From an uncultured Bacteroidales bacterium (lineage in GTDB: Bacteria; Bacteroidota; Bacteroidia; Bacteroidales; UBA932): a DNA stretch of 64,000 nt. The stretch is taken from NCBI GenBank assembly GCA_949297365.1, contig CASFSL010000040.1:182900-246899 (forward strand), in the 5' to 3' direction. Below, in pieces: positions 19,372 through 29,010 of the stretch (its first letter is position 1; each line of letters begins with the position of its first letter). The position numbers and the translations under genes are program-made. The notes beneath the pieces are model-generated. The model worked only from the letters and a program-made list of their open reading frames with translations. It was not told the origin of the DNA and did not search any database.

Positions 19372-21195
19372 TCAAAAAGCCTGCATATCACACAGATGCG
19401 AGTAAAGTCCTCCAGCCCTGAGCAGTTCCGCATGAGTCCCTCTTTCCACTATGCGTCCCTCTTTCATCACCACTATCTCGTCCGCATGCTGTATTGTGGA
19501 CAGACGGTGGGCGATGACTATGGAGGTACGGTTCTTCATCAAGTTGGTGAGGGCATCCTGCACCAGTCTCTCGCTTTCGGTATCCAGAGCCGAGGTGGCC
19601 TCGTCCAGAATCAGAATCGGAGGGTTCTTCAGCACCGCCCTGGCAATGGCGATACGCTGCCTCTGGCCGCCTGAGAGCTTTCCTCCACGGTCTCCGATAT
19701 TGGTGTCGTAACCGTGCTCCATCTGCATGATGAACTCATCCGCATTGGCTATCCTGGCGGCCCGTTTCACATCATCGTCGGAGACATGCTCCATACCGAA
19801 GGTGATGTTGTTGCGGACAGTATCGTTGAAGAGTATCGCCTCCTGCGTTACCACGCCCATAAGGGATATGAGTTCCTTGGGATAATACTGCCGGATATCC
19901 ACTCCGTCTATGAATATGCCTCCATCAGTGACATCATAGAACCTGGGCAACAGGTCAGCCAAAGTAGACTTGCCTGCTCCGGAAGGTCCCACTATAGCGA
20001 TCATCTTGCCCTTCGGTATAGTCAGGTTGATGTTCTTCAGCACATAGTCCGTAGAATACTTGAACGAGACGTTGCGGTACTCTATGGCATTGTTGAATTC
20101 CGACACATGCACCGGATGCTCCGCCTTGCGTATCGACGGCACCGCATCCAGAATTGCAAATATCCTGTTGCCGGACACCAGACCTTTCTGGATACTGGAA
20201 TATGCCGATGCGATGGCCTTTGAAGGCTCCAGCACCCTCCAGTAAAAAGCGATATACACTATGAAGTCCGAAAGTCCCATACCCAGTTCTCCGCGCATCT
20301 GCAGCACTCCTCCGTAAAACAGCACGGCAGCGGCAACCGATATGCCCAGGAACTCAGATAGCGGCGAGGCCACTTCCTGACGGGTGTACATGGCGCGGCT
20401 GACCGTCTTGTGCTCCTCATTGGTCCGCTCAAAACTGTCCCTGACATACTTCTGCGCATTGAACGCCTTTATTATCCTCGCACCCGATATGGCCTCCTCG
20501 AAGTGACTGATTATACGCCCCATCAAAGCCTGTGTCCTGGTAGCCCCCCTCTTGAGCTTACGTGTAACCGAGCCTATGACAAATGCCGATATGGGCAGGG
20601 TCAGCAGCGTCAGCAGCGTCAGTTTGGGAGACATATAAAACAGGCCTATCAGGAAACCTATCACCAGCAAGGGCTCGCGGAATATGATATGGAAACTGCT
20701 GGCGACACTGTTCTGCACCTCGTTTACATCATTAGAGACGCTGGAAAGAATATCTCCCTTGCGCTGCTCCTGAAAGTAGTCCACATTGAGCCTTGTTATC
20801 TTATTGAAGAGGTCTGTGCGGATATTCTTCATCACATACGTCTTCATGTTCACCAGTATCTTCTGGGAAAGGAATCTGGTAAGATTGGACAACAATGATG
20901 TGACAATCAGGACAAGGCATACGAACAACAGGCTTCGGAGCACTCCGCTGGCCTCCATTATTCTGGTCAGATAATACTGGAACACTCCGTAAAAATAATC
21001 CACGCTCAGGGAAAATTCCGGCAGAGCGGTATACTTCTCGACAGCGTCCGGGTCAAACAGGACTTCCAGCAACGGCTTTATCAAAGCATAGTTGACCACT
21101 CCGAATATTACGGAAAGTATTGAGAAAATCAGATACCCTGGCCAGAAGCGGCTGTACGGCCGGGCATATGAAAGGATGCGTGTAAATGCTTTCAT
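19372..21195 (-). CDS. ABC exporter, MsbA/half-transporter type
   Basis: The 607 residues begin with a six-helix transmembrane domain (residues 1-330), followed by a nucleotide-binding domain with Walker A GPSGAGKST, signature LSGGQRQR, and Walker B LILDEATSALD. It functions as a homodimer in the inner membrane. Bacteroidota copies in this position are usually annotated as lipid A/multidrug exporters; the substrate cannot be read from sequence. It lies 9 nt behind a small DUF4834-like membrane protein, a linkage I know from other Bacteroidales. Confidence 0.9.
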   Translation of the reverse strand: MKAFTRILSYARPYSRFWPGYLIFSILSVIFGVVNYALIKPLLEVLFDPDAVEKYTALPEFSLSVDYFYGVFQYYLTRIMEASGVLRSLLFVCLVLIVTSLLSNLTRFLSQKILVNMKTYVMKNIRTDLFNKITRLNVDYFQEQRKGDILSSVSNDVNEVQNSVASSFHIIFREPLLVIGFLIGLFYMSPKLTLLTLLTLPISAFVIGSVTRKLKRGATRTQALMGRIISHFEEAISGARIIKAFNAQKYVRDSFERTNEEHKTVSRAMYTRQEVASPLSEFLGISVAAAVLFYGGVLQMRGELGMGLSDFIVYIAFYWRVLEPSKAIASAYSSIQKGLVSGNRIFAILDAVPSIRKAEHPVHVSEFNNAIEYRNVSFKYSTDYVLKNINLTIPKGKMIAIVGPSGAGKSTLADLLPRFYDVTDGGIFIDGVDIRQYYPKELISLMGVVTQEAILFNDTVRNNITFGMEHVSDDDVKRAARIANADEFIMQMEHGYDTNIGDRGGKLSGGQRQRIAIARAVLKNPPILILDEATSALDTESERLVQDALTNLMKNRTSIVIAHRLSTIQHADEIVVMKEGRIVERGTHAELLRAGGLYSHLCDMQAF

Positions 21196-21204
21196 TGTAC
21201 TCCT

Positions 21205-21450
21205 CTACTGCTTGTTTTTATCCTCTACCTCCTCGTAATCCACATATTCGCCGATATTGTCACCGACTATCTTCTCCCCGGCTCCGGCATCTTTTCCGGA
21301 GACCGAAACCTCTCCTTCCTTTCTGACCTTATGAAAGCCCTGCCAGCGTTGAGCCGTACCTTTCATCCGCCTTAATATATACAAAGGCAGAGCAATTATA
21401 AAAAGTAATGCTCCGAATATTACAAGCAGTATAATATTGATAATCGCCAT
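21205..21450 (-). CDS. small membrane protein, DUF4834-like
   Basis: 81 residues with one N-terminal transmembrane helix (INIILLVIFGALLFIIALPL), a basic segment and an acidic tail (YVDYEEVEDKNKQ). The pattern matches the DUF4834 family of Bacteroidota. Packed between the 744-aa membrane protein and the ABC exporter with 8-9 nt gaps, so it may be an accessory of one of them (inference). Confidence 0.6.
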   Translation of the reverse strand: MAIINIILLVIFGALLFIIALPLYILRRMKGTAQRWQGFHKVRKEGEVSVSGKDAGAGEKIVGDNIGEYVDYEEVEDKNKQ

Positions 21451-21458
21451 ATATAGTT

Positions 21459-23693
21459 CTATCTTTTTCTGAAGGATCCGTCTGACAGATCCAATATCAT
21501 CTCCTTTCCATCCGCTACCGTAACCTTAACCTCATGCGTGGACACCGGTTCTACGGATGTGTCTTTCCTAAGTTTTCGTTTTTTAGTAAAATCAGCACAT
21601 AGCGTGCCGTGCGAGTCATAGATGAGAGTCTGGTACGGAGTGCGGACGACCCAATATGTCTTTCCGCCCACTTCCAGACATTCGGGCAACGACATTATGC
21701 GCTCACCAAGCGATATGTCATTCCACCCGCTGCCGCGCTTTCCGGACAAGTCATACTGCACAATGGTATTGTCCGTATGCAGCACCATCATAATATAATC
21801 CTTCGTACCCTTGAAATCATAAACATCAGGGCCCAGAAGGATATCCTTCTCCAGTGCCACAGGGAAATCGCTGACCATACGCCCCAGGCGGTCAAGCAGA
21901 TACACCTTGTTTCCAGCTCCGAAAAGCATTTGGAGCTTATCGTTCTTAAGATAATCTATCTGTCTTACAGTTCCGCAGAGCGGTTTGTCAAATTTGACTG
22001 TCCATACAGGATTACGCGACCTGCCCAGCAGACGCAAATCGTAATTCTTCAGCTGCTCCAGATAATTTGTAGAGCCGTCTATGAAGTTCTTCACCGGGAA
22101 CGGACCCTGAGGAACCGTCACCGGGACATCCTCTATGACAGCCGATGCCTTGGCCGCATCTTCAGGCACAGGAAGCGATTCCAGGTCCTCAGAATACACA
22201 GAAGCCCTTACACCCAGCCTTTCACCTACACGATATGTGTTCAGGACCGCCAACCCAAAGTTCTTATTGCCGGAACTGTTCCTGACAACATCCCTGTACT
22301 GTTTCTTAAAGAACGTCTCAAGTGAATCAGTATATCTGACAGTGTTTACCATCAACGACATACTAGTAATCTCACGCAGTTCGTCAGCTGCCGGAGTCTG
22401 CTCCAGATACTCCTGCAGCGAGAAAAAGGTCCCACGCTTCCATTCCTGCCTGAGAGCCTGTATCTCATTCTGCTCTCCGACAAGAATCCAGTCTCCTAAA
22501 GCACAGTAGGCATCCTCGGCTGAAGGCCGGAATACCTCACCCATATAAGCCGGGATATACCCTTTGAACAGATACGTACAGACCGTATCCTTATAGTTTT
22601 TCAACGCTTTCTTATTGTCCGTCCTGAAAGCCATTATTTTATGTTCCAAGCCGTCAGAAGCATACGAGAACACCGAAAGTTCCTTGATATCCAAGGAACC
22701 GACAAAGTCACCGGCAGAGACACCCAGGCTGTCCTGCTTTGAAACCACGGCATTGACATAATCATAGTCTTTTTTACGTCCGTCAGCCGCCAGCCACTCA
22801 TGCCAGGCTTTTATATAGTCATCAGCGGACGACATGGGAAGAGTCAGCACATACGAGGCATTGTGCGGTACTATGGAATATACATCAGGCCTGCCGCCCC
22901 TCTGCGAGAGCAGCACATCGGCATACCTTCCTCCGGAACGACCGTTTATCAAACGTCCGTCAAATGTCACTGGAGAATCCCCGTCCTCCAGTCCGAAAGT
23001 GCCCCAGTCGGCAACACTTTGAAAGAAAGATGCGCAGGACACGTATTTACGGTCAGCAGCGCCGGAGAACAGCTTGCCGAGATTGGAAAAATTGACATGC
23101 AGTACTCCGCGGTCCGAAGTCACTCCGGATATTCCTGCGTACAGAGGATTATCCTTAACGGAAGTCCCGTTCTCCAGATGCCTCAGAGACGACTCCACTA
23201 TGACCATGGAGGGACTGGCTATCAGGAAACGGCCGTAAACAGCAAACGAGGCATCCGGGACAGCCGCCTTATGCACGGCCACCTGTCCGTATCTTTTTTC
23301 TATGACACCTCCGCACTCATCCAGCACGTCCTCCAGGAATAAGGCCGGATCCGTTTTCTCCGGAATCGAAAGCACGAGCAACGGGGAGACCGTGTTCTTG
23401 CTGGAATAATGCATTGACAAAGCGGCTTCCCACTCAGACGCGACAGAGGGAATGCACCCGATCAGTCTGCCGAGCGCACTCCCTTTATCCGTCATATTCT
23501 CTATCTCTGAAAAAGAACCGGATTCAAAGAGGAATATGGCATCGGACGGAATGGCTTCCACCCCGTCTGTAAGCCGGTCCGTCCTTACAGACTCTCCGCT
23601 GTCTCCGAAAAAGAGAGAGCAGAAAAAATACCCTATGCCGGCCAGCAGCAGCACCGCCACCGCTGAATAGACAATTATACTCCTCCTGTTCAT
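21459..23693 (-). CDS. membrane-anchored protein of unknown function
   Basis: 744 residues: one N-terminal transmembrane anchor (IIVYSAVAVLLLAGIGYFFC, residues 5-24) and a large exported domain. The first half (IPSDAIFLFESGSF...) resembles the DUF3352-like pattern of Bacteroidota envelope proteins; the last third has beta-propeller-like sequence (GTKDYIMMVLHTDNT). I cannot name a function. It is co-transcribed with the FKBP isomerase 7 nt upstream, which hints at an envelope folding or quality-control setting. Confidence 0.6.
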   Translation of the reverse strand: MNRRSIIVYSAVAVLLLAGIGYFFCSLFFGDSGESVRTDRLTDGVEAIPSDAIFLFESGSFSEIENMTDKGSALGRLIGCIPSVASEWEAALSMHYSSKNTVSPLLVLSIPEKTDPALFLEDVLDECGGVIEKRYGQVAVHKAAVPDASFAVYGRFLIASPSMVIVESSLRHLENGTSVKDNPLYAGISGVTSDRGVLHVNFSNLGKLFSGAADRKYVSCASFFQSVADWGTFGLEDGDSPVTFDGRLINGRSGGRYADVLLSQRGGRPDVYSIVPHNASYVLTLPMSSADDYIKAWHEWLAADGRKKDYDYVNAVVSKQDSLGVSAGDFVGSLDIKELSVFSYASDGLEHKIMAFRTDNKKALKNYKDTVCTYLFKGYIPAYMGEVFRPSAEDAYCALGDWILVGEQNEIQALRQEWKRGTFFSLQEYLEQTPAADELREITSMSLMVNTVRYTDSLETFFKKQYRDVVRNSSGNKNFGLAVLNTYRVGERLGVRASVYSEDLESLPVPEDAAKASAVIEDVPVTVPQGPFPVKNFIDGSTNYLEQLKNYDLRLLGRSRNPVWTVKFDKPLCGTVRQIDYLKNDKLQMLFGAGNKVYLLDRLGRMVSDFPVALEKDILLGPDVYDFKGTKDYIMMVLHTDNTIVQYDLSGKRGSGWNDISLGERIMSLPECLEVGGKTYWVVRTPYQTLIYDSHGTLCADFTKKRKLRKDTSVEPVSTHEVKVTVADGKEMILDLSDGSFRKR

Positions 23694-23700
23694 TGGCTAA

Positions 23701-24426
23701 CTATTTTTTCTCATCATCCTTGGGAGCAGCCTTGGACACCTTCACAAGCTCTATATCGAAGATAAGAGTGCTGTTGCCGGGGATAGGGCCGGTACCGCGC
23801 TTTCCATAACCGAGCTCTGCAGGAATATAAAGCTGAATCTTGCCTCCCTCCTTAACATAGGTAAGGCCTTCTGTCCATCCCTTGATGACTCTGTTGAGAG
23901 GGAATTTGACACTCTCTCCTCTATCGTATGAAGAGTCGAACTCTGTCCCGTCAATCAGACGGCCTACGTAGTTCACCTCTACTGTATCGGTTTCCTCGGG
24001 AGAGATACCGGTACCCTCCACTTCTATCTTATACTGCAGGCCGCTCTCGGTCTCCACCACACCTTCTTTTTCCTTATTTGCGGCAAGGAACTCCTCTCCT
24101 TCCTCAAGGCTGCGCTCGGCCACATAGGTCATACGGTCTCTTATATAACTCTGAATGATCATGCCCACTTTCTGCTCGTCAAGCATAGTCTCCTCTCCAT
24201 TGAGGACATCCTTGAATCCCTTTTTCATCTGATCCAGGTTGAGTTCTCCGAAAGGAGTAGATGTCAGCATCTTTCCATAATACATACCCAGAGCATAACT
24301 TACAGTGTCAATCTGAGCGGTTGTGGTCTCAGGCATTCTGTCACCCTTCTGATATGTTCCAGCGCAGGATGAGAGAGCCAGGACAGCTGCTGATGCAGCG
24401 ATGATTACAATTGCAAACTTTTTCAT
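23701..24426 (-). CDS. FKBP-type peptidyl-prolyl isomerase lipoprotein
   Basis: 241 residues: lipoprotein signal (ALSSC, Cys21), a dimerising helical N-domain (SYALGMYYGKML) and a C-terminal FKBP domain (VEVNYVGRLIDGTEFDSS...GYGKRGTGPIPGNSTL). This is the FkpA/Mip layout of periplasmic chaperone-isomerases. Its start overlaps the nhaA stop by 4 nt, so it is coupled to the antiporter gene. Confidence 0.9.
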   Translation of the reverse strand: MKKFAIVIIAASAAVLALSSCAGTYQKGDRMPETTTAQIDTVSYALGMYYGKMLTSTPFGELNLDQMKKGFKDVLNGEETMLDEQKVGMIIQSYIRDRMTYVAERSLEEGEEFLAANKEKEGVVETESGLQYKIEVEGTGISPEETDTVEVNYVGRLIDGTEFDSSYDRGESVKFPLNRVIKGWTEGLTYVKEGGKIQLYIPAELGYGKRGTGPIPGNSTLIFDIELVKVSKAAPKDDEKK

Positions 24427-25646
24427 TTTATTAATTTGGTTTTGTTAGTTGTCATATACAGTGCCGTCAGACCCGCACATGCCGCAAGGAAAGATGTAGC
24501 GAGTATGGCCAGTTTCCCTGCATTTATCAGACGTGCATCCGTAAACGCAAGATTATCGATAAATATTGACATAGTGAATCCGATTCCGCCCAATATACCA
24601 AGTGCCAGGACCTGACGCCATTTCGTCCCCTCAGGCAGACCGGCAAGCCCCAGTTTGACCGCCAGCCAGCTGAAAACAAGGATTCCAAGCGGCTTCCCGA
24701 ACAGCAGACCGAAGAAAATGCCGGGGATTACAGCCGGCATCGGCCCGCCCAAAGAATCCGGATCAATCATGACTCCGGCATTGGCCAGCGCAAAAAGGGG
24801 CATTATAAGGAAATTGACCCACGGATGAAGGGCCGCCTCCATGCGGCACAGCAGGGAGTCCGGTCCGGTAAAGGCCCTGACATCCCCTTTGGAAGTCCTG
24901 GCCGGTATAGTCATGGCCAGCACAACTCCCGCAATAGTAGCATGAACACCGGAACGGAAGACGAAGACGAAAAGCGTCACGCCCAGAATCAGGTAGACCA
25001 GAACAGACCTTATGCCGGCCTTGTTGACGGCCAGCAGGGCAAGTACCGTCACTGCGGCATACACAAGATATATAAGGTGGATCTCATGCGAGGGATAGAA
25101 CAGGGCCAGCACTATGATCGCACCTATATCGTCCACTACGGCAAGGGCAACGAGCAGCACTTTCAGACCTACGGGACAGCGCGTCCCCAGCAGGGAAAGC
25201 ACGCCTATGGCAAATGCAATGTCCGTAGCCATGGGTATGCCCCATCCTCCAGACGAGACTGTACCGGCATTGAAAGCTGCGTATATCAGAGCCGGAAATA
25301 TCATGCCACCTACTGCCGCGAACATAGGCAGCATGGCCTTCTTCCTGGTGGACAGCTCTCCTACAAGCAGTTCCCGCTTTATCTCCAGACCCACGGAAAA
25401 GAAAAACACCGCCATCAGGACATCGTCTATCCACGCCCTCAGCGGCATACTCAGAGTGCTGTCTCCGAACGAGACGCTGAATACAGTATCCCACAGACGG
25501 TGCAGGCCACCCATAGCCGGGATATTGGCAGCCAGCACCGCAACCACCGCGCATACCAGAAGCAACACTCCTCCTGTCATATCGCTGTGAAGCAGCCTGT
25601 GCATCAGCACCCGCCGGCGCAGGACATAAATTTTCATCCGCTTCAT
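24423..25646 (-). CDS. nhaA: Na+/H+ antiporter NhaA
   Basis: Inner-membrane sodium/proton exchanger, 407 residues. The paired aspartates AVVDDIGAI at helix V (E. coli Asp163/164) and the N-terminal SDMTGGVLLLVCAVVAVLAAN are diagnostic. A longer N-terminus (MKRMKIYVLRRRVLMHR) precedes the family start; a Met at residue 15 is an alternative. It is linked by a 4-nt overlap to the FKBP lipoprotein and sits 35 nt behind the arginase-family gene. Confidence 0.93.
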   Translation of the reverse strand: MKRMKIYVLRRRVLMHRLLHSDMTGGVLLLVCAVVAVLAANIPAMGGLHRLWDTVFSVSFGDSTLSMPLRAWIDDVLMAVFFFSVGLEIKRELLVGELSTRKKAMLPMFAAVGGMIFPALIYAAFNAGTVSSGGWGIPMATDIAFAIGVLSLLGTRCPVGLKVLLVALAVVDDIGAIIVLALFYPSHEIHLIYLVYAAVTVLALLAVNKAGIRSVLVYLILGVTLFVFVFRSGVHATIAGVVLAMTIPARTSKGDVRAFTGPDSLLCRMEAALHPWVNFLIMPLFALANAGVMIDPDSLGGPMPAVIPGIFFGLLFGKPLGILVFSWLAVKLGLAGLPEGTKWRQVLALGILGGIGFTMSIFIDNLAFTDARLINAGKLAILATSFLAACAGLTALYMTTNKTKLIK

Positions 25647-25681
25647 ACTGTTTCAGTTCATTTTGAAACCGACAAATTTAA

Positions 25682-26740
25682 TCATTTTTTCTTACGGGAG
25701 TACGCCGAACACAACAAGAGTTTGAAAAGCACCCTGGCTCCGACATTCGCATCCCACTCACCCTGACTTCCCGGGGCGACCTCACATAGATCCGCACCCA
25801 CTATCCTTCTTCCCGACATTGCCAATAAATATAATAGGTAGTCGGCCTGCGAAAAGGTAAGTCCTCCCGGCACCGGAGTACCTGTCCCGGGGCAGTACTC
25901 GGGAGTCAGACCGTCTATATCAAAACTCACATATACGTTCTGAGGCAAAGAGGAGACAATGTCCAGACAGATATCCTTCCACGTCTCTCCGCTGAAAAGC
26001 CTTTCCTTGATATTGAAATCCGTAAACGGCACAAAAAGTTCCGACCCTGTCATCATGGAATGTTCCGAGGAGCAGAAGTCCCTGACCGCCACCTGAGTGA
26101 TGCGCCCCAGCCCTTCCGCCTCGGCAGCCGCATTGTACATTATGGATGCATGGGAATACTTAAAGCCCTCATACGCATTCCTGGTATCCGAATGTGCGTC
26201 AATATGCAGGATGCCCATACCCGGATATCTTCTTGCAAGGGCCTTGATGAGCCCGAGGGGGACACTGTGCTCCCCTCCGGTCAGCACCACGGACTTGCCC
26301 GCCGACAGATATTTTTCCGAAACACCCTCCACGTATGCGTTCAACTCAGCGGAACAGGCGTTCACCTCTCCGCAAAGTCCGGTCAGAGACTCCTGAGGCT
26401 GCCCCTGTTCCAAAGCCGAGATTACCTGCTCGGCCGCGCCTCTGGCCCTGCAGTTCAGCTCCCGAAGTCCCTGCTCTTCCGGAAGGGTCCAGACTTTCAT
26501 CCTGGACGCATCCGGGAATCTCTCGTCGAACAGGTCTACCTGAAGAGATGCATCCAGCATCGCCTGCGGACCGTCGGCGGTTCCCTTTCCATAGGACACG
26601 GTAGCATCCCAGGGCACCTGCACTATCACAGTATCCGCCTCCTGCTCTCCGCACGGCAGTCCGAAGAAATTACCGTTGGCAACCCCCGGCGCATCGGGGT
26701 CAAATGATGTTTTTTCTAAATTTTCAATATTATTTTTCAT
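25682..26740 (-). CDS. ureohydrolase (arginase/agmatinase/formiminoglutamase family)
   Basis: A 352-residue manganese hydrolase with metal-binding motifs GGEHS, DAHSDTR and SFDIDGLTP. The family includes agmatinase (polyamine synthesis), arginase and formiminoglutamase; the insertion GQPQESLTG and the long N-terminus do not let me choose. First gene of a long minus-strand run, behind a clear promoter box at 26783-26790. Confidence 0.8.
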   Translation of the reverse strand: MKNNIENLEKTSFDPDAPGVANGNFFGLPCGEQEADTVIVQVPWDATVSYGKGTADGPQAMLDASLQVDLFDERFPDASRMKVWTLPEEQGLRELNCRARGAAEQVISALEQGQPQESLTGLCGEVNACSAELNAYVEGVSEKYLSAGKSVVLTGGEHSVPLGLIKALARRYPGMGILHIDAHSDTRNAYEGFKYSHASIMYNAAAEAEGLGRITQVAVRDFCSSEHSMMTGSELFVPFTDFNIKERLFSGETWKDICLDIVSSLPQNVYVSFDIDGLTPEYCPGTGTPVPGGLTFSQADYLLYLLAMSGRRIVGADLCEVAPGSQGEWDANVGARVLFKLLLCSAYSRKKK

Positions 26741-26782
26741 TTTTTTTGCAAGAAAATAAACTTTTCGGTAATTTTAGACGCG

Positions 26783-26790
26783 CAAAGGTA
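26783..26790 (-). promoter_or_regulatory. promoter box for the arginase-to-protease operon
   Basis: TACCTTTG on the minus strand, about 43 nt before the ureohydrolase start, in the divergent spacer with recQ. Ten tightly packed genes down to 15675 could be read from it; gaps are mostly under 40 nt and three junctions overlap. Confidence 0.65.
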
Positions 26791-26796
26791 ATAAAT

Positions 26797-29004
26797 ATGA
26801 AGATTAGTTCAGAGGAATTACACTCCAATTTAAAGAAGTTTTTCGGTTTTGACACATTCAAAGGGGAACAGGAAAAGATTATAACACATCTTATTGAGGG
26901 GAACAACGCATTTGTCCTGATGCCTACCGGCGGAGGCAAATCGATGTGCTATCAGCTGCCGGCCCTGCTCATGCCGGGCACCGCCATCGTTGTCTCCCCG
27001 CTCATAGCCCTGATGAAGAACCAGGTGGATGCAATCCGAGGATTTATCTCAGGCTCGGACGGAGTGGCGCATTTCCTCAACTCCTCGCTCAACAAGACTC
27101 AGATTCAGGAAGTCAAGGACGACCTGCTCTCCGGCGTGACAAAGCTGCTGTACGTGGCTCCTGAGTCACTGACCAAGGAGGAGACTGTCGCCCTTCTCAG
27201 GCAGATCCATATCTCGTTCTACGCCATAGACGAGGCTCACTGTATATCCGAATGGGGACATGATTTCCGTCCGGAATACCGCCATATCCGCCGTATCGTG
27301 GACGAGCTCGGCTCGGCACCCATCATAGCCCTCACCGCCACCGCCACTCCGAAAGTCCAGGCAGACATACAGAAGAATCTCTGCATGATGGACGCAAAGG
27401 TATTCAAGAGCTCTTTCAACCGGCCCAATCTCTACTACGAGGTCCGCGACAAGGTCAATGTCAAGAAAGAGATGATCCGCTTCATCAAGGAGAATGAGGG
27501 CAAGTCCGGCATCATCTACTGCCTCAGCAGGAAAAAGACCGAGGAGATAGCCGAGTTCCTCAACGTCAACGGCATCAAGGCCCTGCCCTATCACGCCGGC
27601 ATGGACGCCGCCACCAGGGCCAAGAACCAGGATATGTTCCTCATGGAGGAGGTGGACGTCATAGTGGCGACCATAGCCTTCGGCATGGGCATAGACAAAC
27701 CTGACGTGCGGTTCGTGATTCACTATGACATCCCCAAGAGCCTAGAGGGCTACTACCAGGAGACCGGACGCGCCGGCAGGGACGGAAAGGAAGGCAAATG
27801 CATCACATTCTACAGCTACAAGGACATCCTGAAACTGGAGAAATTCATGCAGGGCAAACCTCTGTCCGAGCAGGAGATAGGAAAGCAGCTGCTGCTGGAG
27901 ACCGTAGCCTACGCCGAGTCCAACCGGTGCCGGAGAAAGATTCTGCTCAACTATTTCGGAGAAGACTACACCCAGGAGAACTGCGGCAACTGCGACAACT
28001 GCCTGCACCCGAAAAAGCTCTTCGAGGGCCAGGAATATCTGGCGACAGTACTGGAACTGGTGGACTCCATGAAAGAGAATTTCAAAGTGGACCATCTGGC
28101 CAATATACTTGCCGGAGAGACCAACTCCATAATAAAGTCCTACAAGCACCATCTCAGCGAGTTCTTCGGCATGGGCAAGGACAAGGGCGTCAGGTTCTGG
28201 ATTGCCATTATCCGGCAGGCAGTAGTCATGCATTTCCTGCACAAGGATCTGGAACAGTACGGACTGATATCCATAACTCCTGAGGGCAAGGAATTTCTGG
28301 AGCATCCCCACTCGGTCATGATGGCCGAGGACAGGGAGTTCGCCGACGGAGACGAGGAGGAGGACGAGGATTCGGCGGCCATATCAGCCGTAAGGCACGG
28401 CGGCGGAGTCGGAGACCCGGCGCTGTTCGCGATGCTCAAGGACCTGCGCAAGGATATGTCCAGAAAGCTGAAACTGCCGGGATTCGTTATTTTCACGGAC
28501 CCTTCCCTGGAGGATATGTCCATACACTATCCCATCACCCTGGACGAACTCAAGAACTGTCAGGGCGTAGGAGAGGGCAAGGCCCGCAAATTCGGCAAGG
28601 AGTTCATCAATCTTATCGCCAAATACGTAGAGGAGAATGACATACAGAGGCCTGAGGACATAGTGGTCAAATCCATAGTCAACAAGTCGGCCAATAAGGT
28701 CTACATCATACAGAGCATTGACCGCAAGATTCCTCTCGAGGACATTGCGGAGGCCCGGGACATGGAGTTTTCCGAGATACTGGACGAACTGGAGGCCATC
28801 GTAGCAGCCGGCACGAAGATAGACATCAATTATTACATCAGGCAGGCTGTGGATGACGACAAGGTGGAAGACATCTATGACTACTTCAAGGAAGAAGCCG
28901 AGACAGACTCAATTGCCGACGCAGTCAAGGAACTGGGACCGGACTATCAGGAAGATGAGATAAGGCTGGTACGTATCAAGTTCCTCTCCGAAGTCGCGAA
29001 TTAA
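26797..29004 (+). CDS. recQ: ATP-dependent DNA helicase RecQ
   Basis: 3'-5' helicase for recombination repair, 735 residues from MKISSEELH. Motif I MPTGGGKSMCYQ, motif II IDEAHCISEWGHDFR, motif VI QETGRAGRDG, the four zinc cysteines (CRRKIL...CGNCDNC), winged helix, and an HRDC domain (about 560-640). An open frame extends upstream to 26704, but it is hydrophobic, AT-rich and overlaps the divergent promoter, so the internal ATG is the start. It has about 100 residues beyond the HRDC that E. coli RecQ lacks, as other Bacteroidota do. Confidence 0.94.
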   Translation: MKISSEELHSNLKKFFGFDTFKGEQEKIITHLIEGNNAFVLMPTGGGKSMCYQLPALLMPGTAIVVSPLIALMKNQVDAIRGFISGSDGVAHFLNSSLNKTQIQEVKDDLLSGVTKLLYVAPESLTKEETVALLRQIHISFYAIDEAHCISEWGHDFRPEYRHIRRIVDELGSAPIIALTATATPKVQADIQKNLCMMDAKVFKSSFNRPNLYYEVRDKVNVKKEMIRFIKENEGKSGIIYCLSRKKTEEIAEFLNVNGIKALPYHAGMDAATRAKNQDMFLMEEVDVIVATIAFGMGIDKPDVRFVIHYDIPKSLEGYYQETGRAGRDGKEGKCITFYSYKDILKLEKFMQGKPLSEQEIGKQLLLETVAYAESNRCRRKILLNYFGEDYTQENCGNCDNCLHPKKLFEGQEYLATVLELVDSMKENFKVDHLANILAGETNSIIKSYKHHLSEFFGMGKDKGVRFWIAIIRQAVVMHFLHKDLEQYGLISITPEGKEFLEHPHSVMMAEDREFADGDEEEDEDSAAISAVRHGGGVGDPALFAMLKDLRKDMSRKLKLPGFVIFTDPSLEDMSIHYPITLDELKNCQGVGEGKARKFGKEFINLIAKYVEENDIQRPEDIVVKSIVNKSANKVYIIQSIDRKIPLEDIAEARDMEFSEILDELEAIVAAGTKIDINYYIRQAVDDDKVEDIYDYFKEEAETDSIADAVKELGPDYQEDEIRLVRIKFLSEVAN

Positions 29005-29010
29005 CCTCTG

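Noticed and set aside
26704..26796. 31-residue N-terminal extension of RecQ
   Set aside because: Hydrophobic and AT-rich; it overlaps the divergent promoter and is not part of RecQ.
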